Part shown: in pieces, positions 17,835 to 29,790 of the stretch
Position numbering within the stretch: position 1 is the first letter of the stretch
How the letters are laid out: each line of letters starts with the position of its first letter
Assembly: GCF_009707515.1 (NCBI RefSeq)
Contig: NZ_WLYI01000003.1
Span: forward strand, 124,001 to 188,000
Reading direction: 5' to 3'
DNA: 64,000 bases
Source: Pseudomonas karstica
Lineage (GTDB): Bacteria; Pseudomonadota; Gammaproteobacteria; Pseudomonadales; Pseudomonadaceae
Translations under genes and position numbers: made by a program
The notes under the pieces: model-generated
Databases searched by the model: none
What the model was told of the DNA's origin: nothing
Seen by the model: the letters and a program-made list of their open reading frames with translations, nothing else

Positions 17835-19994
17835 ATGAGCAAACCCGACAAAGCCCAACCGACGCCCGACCACGAGCCGTCGCGGATTCGTGAAGGTTTG
17901 CCCTTCCCCCTCGGCGCAACCTGGGATGGTCTGGGGGTCAACTTTGCGCTCTTCTCGGCCAATGCCACCAAAGTTGAGCTGTGCCTGTTCGACGATACCG
18001 GCGAAGTCGAACTGGAACGCATTGAACTGCCCGAATACACCGACGAGACCTTCCATGGCTACCTGCCTGACGCCCACCCCGGGCTGATCTACGGCTATCG
18101 CGTGTACGGTGCGTATGACCCGGCCAACGGCCACCGTTTCAACCACCATAAATTGCTGATCGACCCCTACGCCAAGCAGTTAGTGGGCGAGCTCAAGTGG
18201 TCCGAAGCCCTGTTCGGCTATACCATCGGCCACCCCGATGCCGACCTCAGTTTCGACGAGCGCGACAGCGCGCCTTTCGTGCCCAAGTGCAAAGTGATCG
18301 ATCCGGCCCACACCTGGGGTAATGACCAGCCGGTGCGGGTGCCCTGGGATCGCACGATCATTTACGAAACCCACCTGCGTGGCATCACCATGCGCCATCC
18401 ATCGGTACCGCAAGCGGTGCGCGGCACTTGTGCCGGGCTGATGGTCGACGATGTGCTGGTACATATCCGCCAATTGGGGGTGTCGTCGGTGGAGTTACTG
18501 CCGGTCCACGCCTTCGTCAACGACCAGCACCTGCTGCAAAAAGGCATGACCAATTATTGGGGCTACAACAGCATCGCCTTCTTCGCCCCCGACCCACGCT
18601 ACCTGGCCAGCGGCAAGATCGCCGAGTTCAAGGAGATGGTCGCGCACCTGCATGAAGCCAAGCTGGAAGTGATCCTCGACGTGGTCTACAACCACACCGC
18701 CGAAGGCAACGAACAAGGTCCGACCCTATCCATGCGCGGCATCGACAACGCTTCGTACTATCGACTGATGCCCGATGACAAGCGCTTCTACATCAACGAC
18801 TCCGGCACCGGCAATACCTTGGACCTGAGCCATCCTTGCGTGCTGCAAATGGTCACCGACTCCCTGCGCTACTGGGCGACGGAAATGCACGTCGATGGTT
18901 TCCGCTTCGACCTGGCGACCATTCTCGGCCGTTACCACGACGGTTTCGACGAACGCCACAGCTTCCTTGTTGCCTGCCGTCAGGACCCTGTGCTGCGCCA
19001 GGTGAAAATGATTGCCGAGCCCTGGGACATCGGCCCGGGGGGCTATCAAGTAGGCAACTTCCCGCCCGGCTGGGTTGAGTGGAACGACCGCTTCCGCGAT
19101 ACCGTGCGCGCCTTCTGGAAAGGCGATGATGGCCAACTGGCGGATTTTGCCGGGCGCATGACCGCCTCGGGTGAGATGTTCAACCAGCGCGGACGGCGGC
19201 CCTATAGCTCGGTGAACTTCATCACTGCCCACGACGGTTTCACGCTCCACGACCTGGTGTCCTACAACGACAAGCACAATGAAGCCAATGACGAGAGCAA
19301 CCAGGACGGCAGCAATAACAATCTGTCGTGGAACCACGGTGTCGAAGGCCCTACCGACGACCCGCAGATCAACGCTTTGCGCCTGCGACAGATGCGCAAC
19401 TTCTTCGCCACACTGCTACTGGCCCAGGGCACGCCGATGCTGGTGGCCGGTGATGAGTTCGCTCGTACCCAGCATGGCAATAACAATGCCTATTGCCAGG
19501 ACAGTGACATCGGCTGGGTCAATTGGGACCTGGACGACGACGGCAAGGCCCTGCTCAAGTTCGTCAAGCGTCTGATCAAGCTGCGCCTGACCTACCCGAT
19601 CCTGCGTCGCGGGCGTTTCCTGGTGGGTGACTACAACGAAGACATCGGCGTGAAAGACGTTACCTGGCTGGCCCCCGACGCCAGTGAAATGACCACCGAG
19701 CAATGGCAGGATAGCAATGGACGCTGCCTGGGAATGTTGATGGATGGCCGTGCCCAGGAAACCGGCATCCGCCGTCCCGGGGCTGATGCCACCTTGTTGC
19801 TGGTGGTCAACGCCCATCACGACACGGTCAATTTCTGCCTGCCCTCCGTCCCCGAAGGTGGCTTCTGGACCTGCATGGTCGACACCAACCAACCGGCCGT
19901 GCGGGGCCAGGAGCGTTTCGATTTCGAGCACGAATATGCGGTGACCGGGCGCTCATTGCTGTTGTTTGAGTTGCAGTATGAGGATGAGGTGTGA
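17835..19994 (+). CDS. glgX: Glycogen debranching enzyme GlgX
   Basis: This 719-residue GH13 isoamylase-type enzyme cleaves alpha-1,6 branches of glycogen. A CBM48 sandwich (PLGATWDGLGVNFALFS) is followed by NYWGYNSIAFFAP near 241, DVVYNHTAEGNEQGP near 281, the nucleophile in GFRFDLATILGR near 355, the acid in IAEPWDIGPGGYQVG near 393 and TAHDGFTLHDLVSYNDKHN near 463. AGGAGCAACG upstream gives the ribosome site. The debranched chains would feed TreY and MalQ. One base separates its stop from the next ATG. Confidence 0.95.
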   Translation: MSKPDKAQPTPDHEPSRIREGLPFPLGATWDGLGVNFALFSANATKVELCLFDDTGEVELERIELPEYTDETFHGYLPDAHPGLIYGYRVYGAYDPANGHRFNHHKLLIDPYAKQLVGELKWSEALFGYTIGHPDADLSFDERDSAPFVPKCKVIDPAHTWGNDQPVRVPWDRTIIYETHLRGITMRHPSVPQAVRGTCAGLMVDDVLVHIRQLGVSSVELLPVHAFVNDQHLLQKGMTNYWGYNSIAFFAPDPRYLASGKIAEFKEMVAHLHEAKLEVILDVVYNHTAEGNEQGPTLSMRGIDNASYYRLMPDDKRFYINDSGTGNTLDLSHPCVLQMVTDSLRYWATEMHVDGFRFDLATILGRYHDGFDERHSFLVACRQDPVLRQVKMIAEPWDIGPGGYQVGNFPPGWVEWNDRFRDTVRAFWKGDDGQLADFAGRMTASGEMFNQRGRRPYSSVNFITAHDGFTLHDLVSYNDKHNEANDESNQDGSNNNLSWNHGVEGPTDDPQINALRLRQMRNFFATLLLAQGTPMLVAGDEFARTQHGNNNAYCQDSDIGWVNWDLDDDGKALLKFVKRLIKLRLTYPILRRGRFLVGDYNEDIGVKDVTWLAPDASEMTTEQWQDSNGRCLGMLMDGRAQETGIRRPGADATLLLVVNAHHDTVNFCLPSVPEGGFWTCMVDTNQPAVRGQERFDFEHEYAVTGRSLLLFELQYEDEV

Positions 19995-19995
19995 G

Positions 19996-20994
19996 ATGGC
20001 ACTGCACGGATTTCTTCAAGGCTATCGCAGCTACCCGGATGTCCTCGCCCTGGGCCAGGCATTGAGAGAGTTGGTAGACGCAGGCCTGGATCAATTGCCG
20101 CTGCCCGGCAAGGGCCAAACCCTGGAGCGATTCAGCCGCCTGGCGCAGGTGGCAGGCCATGACCTGAGGTTATGCAAGTTATTTGAGGGGCATGCCGATG
20201 CCTTGGCAATTATCGCTGAACTCGATAGCCCGCGGCCCCCTGTGGGCAGCACCTGGGGCATGTGGGCCGCAGAGCCGCCAACGGCCCGGGTTCGGCTGCG
20301 GCGTGACGGTAAGCGTCTGCTGCTCAATGGCCGTAAGGCCTGGTGTTCCGGCGCGGCAGTAGTGAGCCATGGCTTGTTGACCGCCTGGGATGAAGAGGAT
20401 CGCCAGCAATTGGTGGCGGTGGACATGCAGCATCCTGGCATCACCGTCACCGCCGAAGGATGGTGTGCCGTGGGCATGGCGGCCACCGCCAGTGTTGAAG
20501 TGCAGTTCGACGAAGCGCTCGGGGTTGCCATCGGCGGGCCTGGGGACTACCTGGCTCGCCCGGGCTTCTGGCAGGGTGGGATTGGCATCGCCGCGTGCTG
20601 GTACGGTGCCGCACAGCGCCTGGCTGAAACCCTGCGTGAACATTGCGCACGCCACGCGCAACCCCATGCCCTCGCCCACTTGGGCAGCGTTGACAGTGCC
20701 TTGCACAGCGCTGCCTGCGTATTGCGCGACTGTGCCGCACACATCGACCGGCAGCCCAAGGTTGATACCCAGCTGTTGGCCCAGCAGGCGCGGGCCTGTA
20801 CCGAAGACACCGCAAATCAAGTGATGGCTCATGTCGGGCGCGCTCTGGGGGCGGGTCCCTACTGCAAGGACCCGCACTTCGCCCAACTCATGGCCGACTT
20901 GCCGGTGTACCTGCGACAAAGCCATGCCGAGCGCGACTTGGCCACCCTTGGCCAACTCATTGCAGACCAACCATCAGGAAGGTGGCAACTATGA
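19996..20994 (+). CDS. Acyl-CoA-dehydrogenase-like flavoprotein
   Basis: This 332-residue protein follows the acyl-CoA dehydrogenase fold: a helical N-terminus, a central sheet (TWGMWAAEPPTARVRL, LNGRKAWCSGAAVVS) and a C-terminal helical domain. It lacks the YEGTSEIQR segment with the catalytic glutamate; the equivalent end reads LRQSHAERDLATLG, more like flavin monooxygenases of the DszC/SfnB type. It is therefore probably not a classical beta-oxidation enzyme. It begins one base after glgX and its stop overlaps the start of the PIG-L gene, making it first in a coupled four-gene set. Confidence 0.75.
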   Translation: MALHGFLQGYRSYPDVLALGQALRELVDAGLDQLPLPGKGQTLERFSRLAQVAGHDLRLCKLFEGHADALAIIAELDSPRPPVGSTWGMWAAEPPTARVRLRRDGKRLLLNGRKAWCSGAAVVSHGLLTAWDEEDRQQLVAVDMQHPGITVTAEGWCAVGMAATASVEVQFDEALGVAIGGPGDYLARPGFWQGGIGIAACWYGAAQRLAETLREHCARHAQPHALAHLGSVDSALHSAACVLRDCAAHIDRQPKVDTQLLAQQARACTEDTANQVMAHVGRALGAGPYCKDPHFAQLMADLPVYLRQSHAERDLATLGQLIADQPSGRWQL

Positions 20995-21749
20995 AAACCA
21001 ACCCTATTGTCGGCCAGGGTACACCGCTGCACGTGTGGCAGAGCTCATCACGCCTGGCCGAATTGCCCTGGGTCAATATTGCCGAGCTAGTGCCCGAAGG
21101 CAGTCGCGCCGTGATCATCGCGCCACACCCAGATGATGAAGTACTTGGCTGTGGCGGCCTGTTGCAAGGCCTGGCGGCACTCGGGCGGCCGTTGCAGCTG
21201 ATTTCCGTGACTGATGGTAGCGCCAGTCACCCCGGCTCGCGCCGCTGGCCGGTACAACGACTGAGCGTGGTCCGTCCCCAGGAATCGGCTCAGGCCCTGC
21301 ATCGCCTGGGCCTGCCGTTGCACAGCCTGAAATGGTTGCGCGCCGGCTTCACCGACAGCCAGGTGGCGGTCCGGGAAGAGGCATTACGCGAGTTTATCCA
21401 GCGCCACCTCAAACCCACTGATGTGGTCTTCACCACCTGGCGCGAAGACGGTCACAGCGATCATGAAGCTGTCGGCCGTGCCAGTGCCGTCGCCGCCAGC
21501 AACATCGGTGCAACATTGCTTGAGTTGCCGGTATGGACCTGGCATTGGGCAACCCCAGAGGACAGCCAGATACCTTGGCAGCGCGCCCGCAAAATCCCCC
21601 TGGGCCCCGAGGCCGTGGCGCGTAAACGGCATGCCATCCACGCCTTTGCCAGCCAACTGGAGGGCGACCCGCAGATCGGCCTGCCACCGGTGTTGGCGCC
21701 CTTTGTGCTGGAACGTTTGCTGCAACCGTTCGAGGTGGTATTCGTATGA
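20991..21749 (+). CDS. PIG-L (LmbE) family deacetylase, intact active site
   Basis: This 252-residue protein belongs to the zinc-dependent N-acetyl-sugar deacetylase family. PHPDDE supplies H46, D48 and D49, and GHSDHEAVG supplies H155 and H158, matching the zinc ligands and both catalytic residues of MshB. It should remove an acetyl group from an N-acetylglucosamine-like substrate. A GTG at 20982 is in frame, but the ATG at 20991 overlaps the previous stop and is preferred. It overlaps the methyltransferase gene by four bases. A second, degenerate paralogue lies at 23203-23964. Confidence 0.88.
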   Translation: MKTNPIVGQGTPLHVWQSSSRLAELPWVNIAELVPEGSRAVIIAPHPDDEVLGCGGLLQGLAALGRPLQLISVTDGSASHPGSRRWPVQRLSVVRPQESAQALHRLGLPLHSLKWLRAGFTDSQVAVREEALREFIQRHLKPTDVVFTTWREDGHSDHEAVGRASAVAASNIGATLLELPVWTWHWATPEDSQIPWQRARKIPLGPEAVARKRHAIHAFASQLEGDPQIGLPPVLAPFVLERLLQPFEVVFV

Positions 21750-22345
21750 GTGTTATGACCCCATACTTCGACCGACTGTTTGCCGAAAACGACGATCCCT
21801 GGGCGTTTCGCCAGCGCTGGTACGAACGCCGCAAACGCTCGCTGACCCTGGCGGTACTACCCCAGCCACACTACCGCTCGATTTTTGAACCCGGTTGCGC
21901 CAACGGCGAACTGAGCGCCGGGTTGGCGCTGCGCTGTGACCATCTGGTGTGCTGTGATACCTCGGCGGCTGCGGTGGTTCTGGCCCAGGCGCGGCTCAAG
22001 GATTTTGCCCATGCCGAGGTCAGGCATAGTCGGTTGCCGCAGCAATGGCCAACGCAATCGTTCGAGTTGATTGTGCTCAGTGAACTTTGCTACTACCTGG
22101 ATCATGACGACCTGTGCGTACTGATTGATTGCGCCCTCGCCTCCTTACCCCCTGATGGGCAAGTCCTCGCGTGCCACTGGCGCCCCGACATAGAAGGCTG
22201 CCCGCAGACGGGCCAACAGGTGCACGAACGTTTACATGAGCGGCTAAAAATGCCGCGTCTGGTCCATCACCACGAAAGTGATTTGCTGCTCGACCTGTGG
22301 TGCCATGACGACACCTCGATTGCTTCTCGGGAGGGCCTGCGATGA
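21746..22345 (+). CDS. SAM-dependent methyltransferase, NodS-like
   Basis: This 199-residue class I methyltransferase has motif I at IFEPGCANGELS (residues about 46-57), a following acidic CCDTS and the ELIVLSELCYYL strand. The short Rossmann core with this motif order resembles the NodS/nodulation N-methyltransferase family, which methylates the amino group exposed by a sugar N-deacetylase. Its position directly after a deacetylase and before a glycosyltransferase, with ATGA overlaps on both sides, suits a step in making a modified amino sugar. The substrate is inferred only. Confidence 0.8.
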   Translation: MSVMTPYFDRLFAENDDPWAFRQRWYERRKRSLTLAVLPQPHYRSIFEPGCANGELSAGLALRCDHLVCCDTSAAAVVLAQARLKDFAHAEVRHSRLPQQWPTQSFELIVLSELCYYLDHDDLCVLIDCALASLPPDGQVLACHWRPDIEGCPQTGQQVHERLHERLKMPRLVHHHESDLLLDLWCHDDTSIASREGLR

Positions 22346-23001
22346 TTGGCATTCTGATACCGGTGCACAACGAAGAAGCGCTGCTGGAGGAATGCCTGAA
22401 GGCGGCCATGGTCGCGGCCAGTCATCCGGGATTGTTGGGTGAGGAAGTGCAGACGCTGCTGGTGCTCGACAGTTGCAGCGATGGCAGTGCCGCCATCGCC
22501 CGGGCGTTTGCTGTGCACATCCTGGAAGTTCAGGCGCGCAATGTCGGCCATGTGCGCGGTGTCGGTGCCCGGTATTTACTCAATAGCGGTGCGCGCTGGA
22601 TTTCCTGCACGGACGCCGATAGCCGTGTTGCCCCGGACTGGTTGGTTGCACAACTGGCCCTTGGGGTGGACGCCGTGTGCGGTACTGTGACGCTGGATAC
22701 CTGGAACGAAGGTTTCGACCCCGCCGCGCAAATCCGCTATCACCAGGCCTACGAGGCGCGGGATGGTCATCGACACATTCATGGGGCCAACCTGGGGATC
22801 AGCGCTGCTGCCTATGTGCGCGCCGGCGGATTCGAACCCCTGGCCTGTCACGAGGATGTGCAACTGGTGCTTCAGTTGGAACGCTGCGGTGCTTCCATCG
22901 CCTGGAGCCATCGTCCTCAGGTGATCACCAGTGCACGCCTGGATTGTCGAGCCAAGGGCGGTTTTGGTGACTACCTGAGGAGTTTGGTGCAGGTCTCGTA
23001 A
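22342..23001 (+). CDS. Family 2 glycosyltransferase
   Basis: This 219-residue GT-A enzyme begins with IGILIPVHNEEALLEECL, the GT2 nucleotide-binding start. SCTDADSRVAPDWL carries the metal-binding acidic motif near residues 91-94, and HGANLGISAAAYVRAGGF with HEDVQLVLQL is the acceptor side. It has no membrane segment, so it is cytosolic or peripheral. It ends the coupled operon of flavoprotein, deacetylase and methyltransferase. The product is unknown. Confidence 0.85.
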   Translation: MIGILIPVHNEEALLEECLKAAMVAASHPGLLGEEVQTLLVLDSCSDGSAAIARAFAVHILEVQARNVGHVRGVGARYLLNSGARWISCTDADSRVAPDWLVAQLALGVDAVCGTVTLDTWNEGFDPAAQIRYHQAYEARDGHRHIHGANLGISAAAYVRAGGFEPLACHEDVQLVLQLERCGASIAWSHRPQVITSARLDCRAKGGFGDYLRSLVQVS

Positions 23002-23202
23002 AAATAGCGCTCTTGGAGGCGGTAAATGAGACGAATCGTTGACTATGATCAATACTCTGGGTGCGGCAATCCATGGTTGGAGCGTCGGCACTGCGTGAGC
23101 GCCCCTTCATGATTCACCCGAACAAGGTGCTCGTGCGACCCATCACAGTCGTCCCGTAAGCGGGTTACGACCAGGTATTACACAGACAAGGACGTATTAT
23201 TG

Positions 23203-23964
23203 ATGAAGCCCGCCCCCTCGATTGCAGGCCGCCGTGGCCCCGCGCAAATCTGGAACAGCGCCCCGCAACTGGCTCAAGTTCCTGCTATCAATCCCGCCAC
23301 CCTGGTACCCGCTGGTGCACGCGTGGTGGTAATCGCTCCGCACCCTGGCGATGAAGTATTGGCCTGTGGCGGCTTGCTGCAGTTGCTGAGTACTCTGGAT
23401 TATCCCTTGCAACTGATCTCCGTGACCGACGGCAGCGCCAGCCATCCCGGCTCCAACGTCTGGCCCGCCAAGCGCCTGAGCGTGGTTCGCCCCCAGGAAA
23501 GCGTCGAGGCCCTGCGACGCCTGGGCGTGCCCTTGCACAGCCTGAAGTGGATACGCGGCGGTTTTACCGATAACGCCCTCGCGGCACAGGAGCAACAACT
23601 GAGCCAGTTCATTGCCCGCTACCTGCAACCCGGGGACGTGGTATTCACCACCTGGCGCTCCGACGGTAACGACGATCACGCCGCCGTCGGCCGCGCCGCC
23701 GCCAAGGCCTGCCTGCTGGTGGGCGCCCGGTTGTACGAATTGCCGGTCTGGGCCTGGCACTGGCCCGCTCGTGAAGCCATCAGCCTCCCTTGGCAACGGG
23801 CACGCAAGATTCGCCTCGACACCTGGAGCGTCGCTCGCAAGCTCCATGCGGCCCACGCCTATGCCAGCCAGTTGGTGGGTGATCCGCAAATCGGCTTGGC
23901 GCCAATGCTCGCGCAGGTACTGCTGGAGCGCATGCGCGAGCCCTACGAAATCGTGCTTTTGTAG
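23203..23964 (+). CDS. PIG-L family paralogue with altered active site
   Basis: This 253-residue protein is clearly a duplicate of the 20991-21749 deacetylase; LISVTDGSASHPGS, RLSVVRPQES and LHSLKW are shared. Its first motif reads PHPGDE, so the catalytic Asp becomes G49 while H47 and D50 remain. The second reads GNDDHAAVG, so the first His becomes N156 while H159 remains. Zinc ligands are kept but the general base and oxyanion His of the MshB mechanism are lost. It may be a pseudoenzyme or use different chemistry. AAGGA upstream fits the ATG at 23203. It lies 201 bases after the four-gene operon. Confidence 0.85.
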   Translation: MKPAPSIAGRRGPAQIWNSAPQLAQVPAINPATLVPAGARVVVIAPHPGDEVLACGGLLQLLSTLDYPLQLISVTDGSASHPGSNVWPAKRLSVVRPQESVEALRRLGVPLHSLKWIRGGFTDNALAAQEQQLSQFIARYLQPGDVVFTTWRSDGNDDHAAVGRAAAKACLLVGARLYELPVWAWHWPAREAISLPWQRARKIRLDTWSVARKLHAAHAYASQLVGDPQIGLAPMLAQVLLERMREPYEIVLL

Positions 23965-23979
23965 GCGCCTATACACGCC

Positions 23980-24119
23980 TGTAGCCGCGGACCTTCAGCA
24001 ATTTCAAGGCCCAGACGACTGCTGCGCAGCCGATCGCAGGCTGCGCCAGCGGCTACAGGAAATCGGTGGTCGGTGATCGACGGTCCCGTGTAGCCGCTGC
24101 CGAGGCACGAGGCTGCGAC
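23980..24119. repeat. REP elements (inverted pair plus a single)
   Basis: GTAGCCGCGG at 23981 and its inverse CCAGCGGCTACAGG ending near 24058 form a REPIN-like pair. A third copy, GTAGCCGCTGCCGAGGCACG, starts at 24090. They fill the gap between two convergent genes (PIG-L paralogue and glgB) and could form a bidirectional hairpin. Confidence 0.75.
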
Positions 24120-24154
24120 AAGGGCCGAAGGACCTTCAACGGTTTCAAGGTCCT

Positions 24155-26382
24155 TCAACCTTGTGGTCGCAGAATCAGCACCCCCAGCGGCGGCAGGTTC
24201 AGCGACAGTGACACCGGCTGCCCATGCCGTGGTTCATCCTCGGTAACCACCCCGCCACCATTGCCATAGTTGGAGCCGGCATAGGTATCGGCATCGCTGT
24301 TGATCAGCTCGGCCCAATGCCCGGCCAGCGGCACGCCGACCTTGTAGGCCTCGCGTGGAACTGGCGTGAAATTGGCCACTACCAGTACCGGCCTGCCCTC
24401 CTTGCTCCAGCGCAACCAGGCGTAGACGCTGTTGACTGCATCATCACCAATCAACCACTGAAAGCCCTGAGGGGCATCGTCCTGATCATGCAGCGCCGGC
24501 TCTTCGCGGTACAGGCGGTTGAGGTCGCCCACCAACTTTTGCACGCCACGGTGTTCCGGGTATTGCAGCAAGTACCAGTCCAATTGCTGATCGTGGTTCC
24601 ACTCGCGCCACTGGCCAAATTCGCAGCCCATGAACAGTAGTTTCTTGCCAGGATGCATCCACATAAAGCTCAGGTAAGCCCGCAGGTTGGCAAACTTCTG
24701 CCAGCGGTCGCCGGGCATCTTGTCGATCAGCGAGTGCTTGCCGTGAACCACTTCATCGTGGGAAATCGGCAGGATAAAACGCTCTGACCACGCGTAGACC
24801 AGGCCAAAGCTCAGCTCGTTATGGTGGTGGGCGCGGTATACCGGGTCTTGCTGGATGTAGTGCAGCGAGTCGTGCATCCAGCCCATGTTCCACTTGTAGT
24901 TGAACCCCAGGCCGCCCTGTTGGGTACTTTGGCTGACCCCCGGCCACGCCGTGGACTCCTCGGCAATCACCAGCGCCCCGGGAGCCTCCAGGGCTACCAC
25001 ATCGTTGAGATGACGCAGGAAATCAATGGCCTCCAGATTCTCCCGGCCACCGTGACGGTTCGGCACCCATTCACCGGCCTGGCGTGAATAGTCGCGGTAC
25101 AGCATCGATGCCACGGCATCCACCCGCAGGCCGTCGATGTGGAAATGCTTGAGCCAGTGCAGTGCTGAGGCCAGCATAAAGCCGTGGACTTCGGTACGTC
25201 CCAGGTTGTAGATCAGGGTGTCCCAGTCTTGGTGAAAGCCTTCAAGCGGGTTGGCGTATTCATACAGTGCCGTGCCGTCAAATTGCGCCAGCCCGTGGGT
25301 ATCGGTTGGAAAGTGTGCGGGTACCCAGTCCAGGATCACACCGATATCGGCCTGGTGACAGGCGTTGACGAAGAAGGCGAAATCGTCCGGCGAACCGAAG
25401 CGCGCGCTTGGCGCAAATTGTGAAAGCGCCTGATACCCCCAGGAGCCGCCGAACGGGTGCTCCATGATCGGCATCAGTTCGATATGGGTAAATCCCAACT
25501 GTTGCACATAAGGAATCAGCCGCTGCGCCAGTTCACGCCAGCCGTATTGGCGGGCGACTTCGCCGACCTCATCCAGCTCGCATTGCCAGGAGCCGGTATG
25601 CAATTCGTAGATAGACAAAGGCGCACAGGCCTTTTGCCGGTCACCACGGGCTTGCATCCAGGCATGATCCTGCCAGTCGACGTGCAACGGTGAGGCGACC
25701 TTTGACGAAGTGCCTGGTGGCATTTGAGTGGCCAGGGCCATCGGGTCGGCCTTGAGGGGCAAGATGCCATCGGTGCCGAGAATTTCGTACTTGTAGGACG
25801 CGCCAGGCTGCAGGCGCGCAATGAAAATCTCCCAGACACCAGAGGGGTGGCGCAGGCGCATCGGGTGCCGGCGACCATCCCAGATATTGAAGTCCCCCAC
25901 CACAGAGACCCGCTTGGCATTCGGTGCCCACACTGCGAATCGCACCCCCTGGACACCGTCTACGCTCATCACCTGGGCGCCGAAGCAAGTGCCCAGGTCA
26001 CGGTGATTGCCTTCGGCAAACAGATACAAGTCCATCTCCCCGAGCAACTGGCCGAAGCTGTAGGGATCTTCGGTGACTTGCTCGCCTCCGCCCCACTGGA
26101 TTTTCAGTAGGTAGTGCTGCCTAACAGCGAAATGACCGACAAACAGCCCAGGGACCGAGGTCGCATTCAGCTCGCCAATCTGCTCGCCGCTGTCGCGGGC
26201 CAGCACCTGAACACTCAAGGCCTCCGGTAGAAAGGCACGAATGAACTGACCGCCCTGCCCATCATCGTGGGGCCCAAGTATCGAGAACGGATCGGGATGC
26301 TCTGCTCGCACCAAAGCTTCGACATCCTGGACCCGCGGCATCCCATTTAACTTCGGCTGTCGCGGTTCTTTGCTTGTAAAAC

Positions 26383-26386
<4 letters not shown>
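24155..26386 (-). CDS. glgB: 1,4-alpha-glucan branching enzyme GlgB
   Basis: This 743-residue GH13 enzyme introduces alpha-1,6 branches into the glucan made by GlgE or GlgA. Two N-terminal CBM48-like modules (DPFSILGPH near 32, then [20 protein letters not shown]) are followed by the nucleophile D423 in [10 protein letters not shown] and the acid E476 in IAEEST. Their spacing of 53 equals that of D405/E458 in E. coli Glg[13 protein letters not shown] is also present. Its start overlaps the treS stop (26383-26386), so it is translated with treS and glgE. Confidence 0.95.
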
Positions 26387-29730
<3,344 letters not shown>

Positions 29731-29758
29731 TGGGAACTCCTGAGAAATTCTAGTCACT

Positions 29759-29789
29759 GATCGTTGCCGCGCAGAGCGTGGGAACGATC
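29759..29789. repeat. Palindromic repeat in the glgE-treS gap
   Basis: GATCGTT at 29759-29765 is inverted as AACGATC at 29783-29789, with a CGCGCAGAGCG core between them. This looks like the Pseudomonas repeat built on TTCCCACGCTCTGCGTGGGAA. A partial related copy, TTCCCACGCTCTGCTCCCAT, lies near 46482. Within the operon transcript it would form a hairpin between glgE and treS. Confidence 0.6.
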
Positions 29790-29790
29790 G

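Noticed and set aside
23034..23062. TTGACT followed by TCTGG upstream of the second PIG-L gene, considered as sigma-70 or AlgU promoter
   Set aside because: Neither spacing nor hexamers fit well enough for a call.
23980..24119. Repeated short palindromes considered as a CRISPR array
   Set aside because: Copies are inverted and unevenly spaced and no cas genes are present; they are REP elements.
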